DNA of 64,000 nucleotides from Microbulbifer aggregans (GTDB lineage: Bacteria; Pseudomonadota; Gammaproteobacteria; Pseudomonadales; Cellvibrionaceae): the NCBI RefSeq assembly GCF_020524005.1, contig NZ_JAIVKK010000001.1, forward strand, positions 62,001-126,000, given 5' to 3'. The position numbers and the translations under genes were made by a program. Under the pieces are notes generated by a model. That model did no database searches, had not been told where the DNA came from, and saw only the letters and a program-made list of their open reading frames with translations. This document shows, piece after piece, positions 58,921 to 64,000 of this stretch (position 1 is the first letter of the stretch; each line of letters opens with the position of its first letter).

Positions 58921-61653
58921 ATGTCAGATCGCTTTCGTCCGTTGGTTGAGTATTTTCGTCGCTGTTATAGAGCCGATAGTTACGATCTTTCTATTTCAAA
59001 TATCGAGAAACTCCCCAAATCCCGCCGATACTTCATCGAAGGTGAAGATTTGTTGGGGAGTGGGCAATTGCATCGTATCCCCCTGGTCGGCGATGTAGCG
59101 GCGTCCTTACTGGAGCAGGCTGATACTTATCGCAGGGAAAAACGTTTACTGTTTGGCCTGTTTATTGTGACTGGTCGTGTGGCCAGCGCAGGTGGCTTCT
59201 CTTCGCAGCGTAACATCTGTTCTCCGCTTATTTATGTGCCCGCCACACTAAACCGGGACGAAGACATTTTCCTGGAAGTCGATACTTCCGATGTGCGTGC
59301 AAATCTTCCCCTGTTGCGTTCGCTGTTGAAGCCCAATGTAGATTCGGCGGTGGTTGAGCGATTCCCCGTTCCCCAGTGGCCGCTGGACTCAAGCCAGGTC
59401 GCTGCTATGGGGCGCTGGCTGCATCAGTATTCTGAACTGAGCGGCCTGGAAGAACTTGGCCGATGGCCGCGCCTGCTCGATGAGGGTGAAATCCTGCGAG
59501 GCTCTGGAAAGGCGGGCGGGGGGTTAAGGCTCGCAACGGCCTGTTGTGTCGTCCTGGCTGATCGCTCGCGGGGCGTACGAGGCGTATTGCACGAACTGGC
59601 GGGCCTCGTAAATTGTGCATCCTATTCCCGGCCGCTGAGGCAAGTACTCGGTGGCGGCGTTGCGGAATGCAGGGTATCCAGCAGCACCCCCGAGATGCTG
59701 CCGGGTTTGCTCAATGAAACCCAGAAAAAAGCCCTGCACAATGCCGCTCACTTCGGCCTGAGTTTAGTGTCCGGTCCTCCGGGTACCGGCAAGAGTTTCA
59801 CCATTGCGGCCATGGCTATTGATCGGATGCTGCAGGGGGAGTCGGTTCTTATTGTCTCCAAAACACCCCAGGCTATCGATGTCGTCGGAGAAAAACTGAG
59901 TGAGGGCTATGGGTTGCAGGCCGGCCTGGTAAGAGCCGGCGAGCGGGGGTTCTCCCATAGCCTGAAAGCGCACCTGGACTCGATGCTCAAAGAAGGGCTC
60001 GATAGTGGCCACCGATCCTTGTCAGATGTAAGAAAAGCGTTGTTGACGGCGCGTAAGGACCTGGTTGGACACGAGCGGCGATTTGAGCGGGCGTTACGGA
60101 TTGTACGGCGACTGGGGTCTGAAAAAACGCCTGGCTGGCTGAGCCGCGTACTCGGCTCTCTGTATTCTCCACTTATCAACCTGAGCGCGCTATGGGAGCG
60201 AGCGGAGTCTATTGCAACGCGTCGTGCCCGGTTCGAGAAAGCGGCGACAGATTACCTTAATACCTACCGACTGGACTGCCTGGAAACATTGCTCGCACGT
60301 AAGCGCGGTGCGTTGTCGCTGTTTGACCAGGCGCTCAGGTCTCGGACCTCCAAGCGTCAGGCTGAGCGATTTGCACAGCTGGATTTTGATGTGATCCTGA
60401 AAGCCTACCCGATTTGGCTTGTTGGCCTCGATGAGGTTAGCCAGGTATTGCCGTTTCATGAGTCGCTGTTTGACCTGGTGATCTTTGACGAATCCACACA
60501 ATGTGATATCGCGAGTGCATTACCGGCTATTCAGCGGGCAAAACGTGCTGTGATTGTTGGGGATGGGAAGCAACTCAGGCACGTTTCCTTTCTATCTTCT
60601 GTAGCCCAAGAGAAAATCTGGCGGGACTGTCTGGGCGAGTTGTCACCCCAGTCTCAATACGGGTATCGAGACCAGTCGTTGCTGGATGTGGTGTCCGCTG
60701 TGATTGAGAGCCAGGCTGCGGTGACGATGCTGGATGAACATTATCGCAGTGCGCCGGAACTGATCAGCTTCAGCAATCAGTATTTTTATAATGATCGCCT
60801 TAAAATTATGCAGGCGCGTCCCAGCGCTTCGCTTCAATCGGCCCTGGAATTCCGGCCGGTCGCAGGTCGCCGTTCCGCGAGTGGTAGAAACCGTCTTGAG
60901 CGGGATGAGGTAGTGCGGGAAATCCGGGCACATATTGATCAATTTGCGGGTGCTCCTGTGAAGCCTTCGGTCGGTGTGCTGTCTCCTTACCGTGAGCAGG
61001 CGGAATATATCGATAAAGCCGTGCGCAAATCCCTGAGCGCAGAGGAGCTGGCCGCTTATTCAGTGCGGGTTGCGACGCCCTACGGATTTCAGGGGGAAGA
61101 GCGGGATCTGATGCTGTTGTCTTTTGCTATTGACGTTGAATCCAAACGGGCTGGTGCATATCTGAACCGCGCGGATATGTTCAATGTGGCGGTGACCAGG
61201 GCGAAGCGCCGGCAGGTGGTGTTCCATTCCATCGATGGGGGTGAGCTTACGCAAGACAACCTCTTCGCGCGCTACCTATCTCACAATCATCAGGCCGTCA
61301 GCGCTGTCGGGACGGTAAACTACTGCCGGTTCGCGGATGCAGTGAAAGCGTCGCTGGTTGATCACGGTGTGAATGTCTGGGTGGGCCTTACCATTGCGGG
61401 ACATGAAATTGACATTGTCTGTGAGCGGGCAGGGTGCTTGTTGGGTATTGACCTGATTGGTTACCCGGGAGATTTTTCTGAATATTTTTCAATCAATGTT
61501 TATCAGGCACTACACCGGGCTGGCATATCGCTGGTGCCCCTGGCATACAGGCAATGGGAAAATGACCGCGAAGCGTGTGTTGCCAGGATGCTAAGCCGGA
61601 TTGACGGCCGGGTAGAGAAAGGCATGGCGCCCGGGGATCCGGTCATTGAATAA
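58921..61653 (+). CDS. Upf1/DNA2-like SF1 helicase with C-terminal nuclease-like domain
   Basis: 910 aa. The N-terminal ~260 residues are uncharacterised. Helicase motifs are Q-like 'LNETQKKALHNA', Walker A 'GPPGTGKSFT', DEAD-like 'VIFDESTQCDIASALPA', motif III 'VGDGKQLRH', motif V/VI 'PYGFQGEERDLMLLSFA' and 'FNVAVTRAKRRQVVF'. The last ~130 residues ('LVDHGVNVWVGLTIAGHEIDIVCE', 'LLGIDLIGYPGDFSEY') look like a PD-(D/E)xK-type nuclease (E-x-D...G-I-D). Such proteins unwind and may cut RNA or DNA and occur in defence and RNA-repair loci. ATG 58,921 chosen; GTG 58,912 is an alternative. Confidence 0.85.
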   Translation: MSDRFRPLVEYFRRCYRADSYDLSISNIEKLPKSRRYFIEGEDLLGSGQLHRIPLVGDVAASLLEQADTYRREKRLLFGLFIVTGRVASAGGFSSQRNICSPLIYVPATLNRDEDIFLEVDTSDVRANLPLLRSLLKPNVDSAVVERFPVPQWPLDSSQVAAMGRWLHQYSELSGLEELGRWPRLLDEGEILRGSGKAGGGLRLATACCVVLADRSRGVRGVLHELAGLVNCASYSRPLRQVLGGGVAECRVSSSTPEMLPGLLNETQKKALHNAAHFGLSLVSGPPGTGKSFTIAAMAIDRMLQGESVLIVSKTPQAIDVVGEKLSEGYGLQAGLVRAGERGFSHSLKAHLDSMLKEGLDSGHRSLSDVRKALLTARKDLVGHERRFERALRIVRRLGSEKTPGWLSRVLGSLYSPLINLSALWERAESIATRRARFEKAATDYLNTYRLDCLETLLARKRGALSLFDQALRSRTSKRQAERFAQLDFDVILKAYPIWLVGLDEVSQVLPFHESLFDLVIFDESTQCDIASALPAIQRAKRAVIVGDGKQLRHVSFLSSVAQEKIWRDCLGELSPQSQYGYRDQSLLDVVSAVIESQAAVTMLDEHYRSAPELISFSNQYFYNDRLKIMQARPSASLQSALEFRPVAGRRSASGRNRLERDEVVREIRAHIDQFAGAPVKPSVGVLSPYREQAEYIDKAVRKSLSAEELAAYSVRVATPYGFQGEERDLMLLSFAIDVESKRAGAYLNRADMFNVAVTRAKRRQVVFHSIDGGELTQDNLFARYLSHNHQAVSAVGTVNYCRFADAVKASLVDHGVNVWVGLTIAGHEIDIVCERAGCLLGIDLIGYPGDFSEYFSINVYQALHRAGISLVPLAYRQWENDREACVARMLSRIDGRVEKGMAPGDPVIE

Positions 61654-61671
61654 TGGGCTGCTGGCCATCAT

Positions 61672-61968
61672 TTAGTATTCATCTTTCCGGGATGTTTCTC
61701 TGGCCTGCTTGAGGATATCAGGCATTGCCGTGTCTTCTACGCCCAGAACATCAATGATTGCGACGAAAAGATCGGCTGAGAACATACATTTACTGACCTT
61801 GCTGCGCAGATTCTCCGGTGTGACGGTGATACCGCGTTCGGCGAGGGCGCCGGCCAGGTCGTTGTAGCGCACGTTCTTCAATGCCATGGACGCGCGCACA
61901 TAGCGGGCAATGGCCTGCTTGTACGGGGTCAGGGCGCGGTGGTTTTCGACGCTTTGCTTTGGATCCAT
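61672..61968 (-). CDS. DUF6471 small protein
   Basis: 98 aa. 'IARYVRASMALKNVRYNDLAGALAERG' and 'TPENLRSKVSKCMFSADLFVAII' (given as separate blocks) match the short DUF6471 proteins common in Proteobacteria. The arrangement suggests a lambda-repressor-like helix-turn-helix with the recognition region at 'LAGALAERGITVTPENLR'. Possibly a small DNA-binding regulator. It is convergent with the helicase gene and divergent from the yjfI-like gene. No function established. Confidence 0.75.
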   Translation of the reverse strand: MDPKQSVENHRALTPYKQAIARYVRASMALKNVRYNDLAGALAERGITVTPENLRSKVSKCMFSADLFVAIIDVLGVEDTAMPDILKQARETSRKDEY

Positions 61969-62101
61969 AGTGTCCTCTCTGTTTGTTGCTTATGATAACC
62001 GTGTGTGTCTTATTTGCAACAAAAGTGTCGATTGGGCATTGACCCTAAAAATTTTGCTGTTATATTTGTGACTCATATTCCACATCAACAAGGGAGTTGA
62101 A

Positions 62102-62506
62102 ATGACCTGGAACAACGAAAATCTGCGCCAGCTTGCTGAGCAGCACCCAGACTGGGTGGTCGAGGCTGAGGGCGATTGCCTTAGCGTCTCCAACGATGAA
62201 GGTGTTGACGCCTTTGTTTATGTGGGCGAGCGCCAGATCGTCGTAGAGAGCATTCTGTTTCCCGTCAGCCAGGTAAATGACCAGGCGGCGCTGAACAAGC
62301 TGATTCTGCAAACGCATCAGCTGGTGCCATTGACCACAGTGGCGATCAACAATATCGGTGGCGAAGACTACTACGTAGCTTTCGGTGCTTTGTCGGTATC
62401 CAGCAAGGACGAAGTGGTTATCGAAGAAGTTGAAACTCTTTTTGCCAATGTGGGCGACCTTCTGGATCTCTACGCCGCACATTTTGAACTGGAGGAAGTA
62501 GCATGA
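62102..62506 (+). CDS. YjfI-like DUF2170 protein
   Basis: 134 aa, acidic and cytoplasmic: 'WNNENLRQLAEQHPDWVVEAEGD', 'VNDQAALNKLILQTHQLVPLTTVAI' and 'VGDLLDLYAAHFELEE' match YjfI/DUF2170. In enterobacteria yjfI sits with yjfJ (PspA homologue), yjfK and yjfL in an envelope-stress-linked operon. It overlaps the PspA-like gene by 4 bp (ATGA), so the two are translationally coupled. Precise role unknown. Confidence 0.85.
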   Translation: MTWNNENLRQLAEQHPDWVVEAEGDCLSVSNDEGVDAFVYVGERQIVVESILFPVSQVNDQAALNKLILQTHQLVPLTTVAINNIGGEDYYVAFGALSVSSKDEVVIEEVETLFANVGDLLDLYAAHFELEEVA

Positions 62507-63198
62507 GCCTGAAAAAAATCTGGACCGCCCTGCGTGGCGCTGTAAATGAAGGTACCGAGGCGATTGCCGACAGCCAGTCCCTGCGTATCCTCGACCAGGA
62601 ATTGCGCGATGCAAAAACCGAGCTGAAGGCCTGTGACGAAAACCTGACCAAAATTATGGCCAAGCGTAAATTGGCTGATAACAAGGTGAAGGCGCTGCAG
62701 GCGGATATCGACAATTACACCAATCACGCAATCTCAGCGAGTGAGAAGGGTGATGACACTCTGGCAATTGAATGTGCCGAGCGAGTTGCGGAGCTGGAAT
62801 CCCAGCTGGAAGTGGAACAGGGCCTTCTGCAGGGTTTCCACACTTCCGAGTCTTCCCTGAAGACCAATATCTCCAAGGCCAAGGCCAACGTGCGTCGCAT
62901 GGAGCAACAGATCGACCAGATCAAGGCCACTGAGTCTGTACAGAAGGCGCAGGTTGCGGTTTCCACCCGCCATATGGGGGCGAACAGCAAGGTAAAGACC
63001 GCGCTGGATAGCATGGAGCGCATCAAGGCCAAGCAGCAGCAACGCGCAGCGGAGCTGGAAGCGGCTGAAGAGTTGGCAGCGGATGAGTCCGGCTCCAGCC
63101 TGGATGCCAAGCTGAAAGCTGCGGGTATCACACCCGGCGGCCAGGTGAACGGAAGCGATAAGCTGGCGCAGCTGCTGGCCAAGCGCACCCAGGCTTAA
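62503..63198 (+). CDS. PspA/IM30-family protein (YjfJ-like)
   Basis: 231 aa, almost wholly helical and coiled-coil ('LRDAKTELKACDENLTKIMAKRKLADNKV', 'QIDQIKATESVQKAQVAVS' as separate stretches). It has an N-terminal amphipathic helix ('KKIWTALRGAVNEGTEA') and a Gly/Ser-rich C-terminal end. This is the ESCRT-III-like PspA fold that polymerises on the inner membrane and protects it under stress. The YjfJ branch is supported by linkage to yjfI and to an ion channel gene downstream. Confidence 0.88.
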   Translation: MSLKKIWTALRGAVNEGTEAIADSQSLRILDQELRDAKTELKACDENLTKIMAKRKLADNKVKALQADIDNYTNHAISASEKGDDTLAIECAERVAELESQLEVEQGLLQGFHTSESSLKTNISKAKANVRRMEQQIDQIKATESVQKAQVAVSTRHMGANSKVKTALDSMERIKAKQQQRAAELEAAEELAADESGSSLDAKLKAAGITPGGQVNGSDKLAQLLAKRTQA

Positions 63199-63200
63199 TC

Positions 63201-64000
63201 ATGTTGTTGTATAAAGTGCGACGCCTTCTGGCGTCGCTTTTTATTAGGGCCTCTGGAACTACGGTCCTGGCGGCAACGGCATTGTATGTCTTGGGCTGCT
63301 ACGTTTTGCTGTCTTTTGCTGGTGAAGCAGACATCGTTGCTCCGGAAAACTTCTTCTACTGGTTGGTGGTGACAGCGTCGACGGTTGGATACGGTGATTT
63401 TTCTCCTACAACACCGTCAGGCAAACTCGCGGTCAGTCTTTGGGTCATTCCCGTGGGGCTAAGCCTGTTTGCGATGATCATTACCCGGGTAGGTTTCGGA
63501 ATCTCTGAATTTGTGCAGCGGGGCAAAAAGGGTTTACGCAAGATGAAGCATGAAAACCATACCGTTATCATTGGCTGGAACAGCGCGCGCACGCTGCGGT
63601 TGATCGAGTTGCTATTGTCAAAAACCAATGGCGATGCATCCGATATCGTACTGTGTGTAGAAGCGGATATTGAGAATCCGATGCCCCATAAAATTGATTT
63701 TGTGCGGGTAGAGTCTTTCTCTCATGCGGAGAGCATGCAGCGGGCGAGCCTGGACAGGGCAGCACGGATTATCATCGACAACCCGCTGGATGACGTGACG
63801 CTGACCACCGCACTTTTTTGTGACAAATTGAGCCCGGATAGCCATAAAACGGCCTATTTCCAGGATGAGAATGTCGGTGAGCTTCTGCGTGCGCACTGTC
63901 CCAATATTGAATGCATCCCTTCCGTAGCTGTGGAAATGTTGGCCAAGTCATCCCTTGACCCGGGTTCTGCACGTTTGCATCGTCAGCTGCTCGACAGTAC
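63201..64000 (+). CDS. Ion channel with RCK/TrkA-N-like domain (partial)
   Basis: Open to the window end (266 codons seen). There are two membrane segments around a K+-type selectivity filter 'TASTVGYGDFSPTTPSG', then a cytoplasmic Rossmann-type RCK domain ('HTVIIGWNSARTLRLIELLLS', 'SFSHAESMQRASLDRAARII'). It belongs to the channel group associated with yjfIJ operons. Its first codons lie over a terminator-like hairpin (63,218-63,242), so the start may be elsewhere or read-through may be regulated. The C-terminus is missing. Confidence 0.85.
   Translation, partial: MLLYKVRRLLASLFIRASGTTVLAATALYVLGCYVLLSFAGEADIVAPENFFYWLVVTASTVGYGDFSPTTPSGKLAVSLWVIPVGLSLFAMIITRVGFGISEFVQRGKKGLRKMKHENHTVIIGWNSARTLRLIELLLSKTNGDASDIVLCVEADIENPMPHKIDFVRVESFSHAESMQRASLDRAARIIIDNPLDDVTLTTALFCDKLSPDSHKTAYFQDENVGELLRAHCPNIECIPSVAVEMLAKSSLDPGSARLHRQLLDS
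63218..63242 (+). terminator. Terminator-like hairpin overlapping channel gene start
   Basis: GCGACGCC-TTCT-GGCGTCGC followed by TTTTTATT, just after the PspA-like gene and within the first codons of the channel gene. Likely reduces read-through into the channel. Confidence 0.7.

Overview
The window looks like a chromosomal segment of an aerobic marine gammaproteobacterium. This rests on moderately GC-rich coding with AT-rich control regions, two large TonB-dependent receptors, gammaproteobacterial-type MetK, TruC and YjfI/YjfJ, and Rho-independent terminators. A Cellvibrionales/Microbulbifer-like host is my guess, not something I could test.

Region 1 (1-36,930) is one large catabolic locus in several divergent operons. 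A rightward operon (42-8564) encodes an acyl-CoA dehydrogenase-like flavoprotein, an aldehyde dehydrogenase, an odd alpha/beta hydrolase, a maleamate-amidase-type cysteine hydrolase, an FAD monooxygenase, two Asp/Glu-racemase/maleate-isomerase-like proteins and an MFS carrier. A TonB receptor, a membrane protein, a class III CoA-transferase and an HMG-CoA-lyase-like enzyme follow. A leftward operon (20,819-15,395) carries an SDR resembling plant chlorophyll b reductase (NYC1/NOL), an MFS carrier, a protein resembling red chlorophyll catabolite reductase (RCCR), an isocitrate-lyase/PEP-mutase-type lyase and an aldehyde dehydrogenase. Beyond it lie a double nitrilase, a GntR regulator, three NodB-fold amidohydrolases of the allantoinase/cyclic-imidase type and a second cysteine hydrolase. 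A further rightward operon (28,625-36,928) encodes a HapK/RedY-like protein, an SDR, the third NodB protein, a CitE-like lyase, a MaoC hydratase, an acyl-CoA dehydrogenase, two CoA-transferases and a Rieske oxygenase. A recurring AT-rich inverted repeat (TGTTAT...ATAACA) precedes these transcription units and also the second TonB receptor at 41,933, suggesting one regulon.

My main inference is that region 1 is a bacterial pathway for tetrapyrrole (chlorophyll- or bilin-type) breakdown. Receptors would import the pigment, and NYC1/NOL-like, Rieske and RCCR-like enzymes would act on the macrocycle. Imide hydrolases, amidases and isomerases would convert maleimide-type pyrrole fragments to substituted maleates/fumarates, and CoA-transferase, MaoC and lyase steps would finish degradation to central metabolites.

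Region 2 (37,100-51,900) holds a sodium:solute symporter, metK, ahcY, the second TonB receptor and a seven-gene leftward operon: methyltransferase, two MFS proteins resembling the PucC/BCD bacteriochlorophyll-delivery family, a Trm112-like zinc ribbon, a MetE-like Zn methyltransferase, an unknown protein and adenosine kinase. This is a nearly complete activated-methyl cycle beside pigment-type transporters.

Region 3 (52,100-58,860) has a two-copy structured repeat, a tRNA-Arg, a separate tRNA-Met-like gene and an array of eleven tRNA genes, several with unusual arms. One tRNA overlaps the 3' end of a protein gene, and an HNH nuclease, truC and rtcB (RNA ligase) follow. This looks like a reserve-tRNA/RNA-repair island.

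Region 4 (58,900-64,000) has a Upf1-like helicase with a nuclease-like tail, a DUF6471 protein and the start of a yjfI-yjfJ(PspA-like)-ion channel operon that runs off the window.
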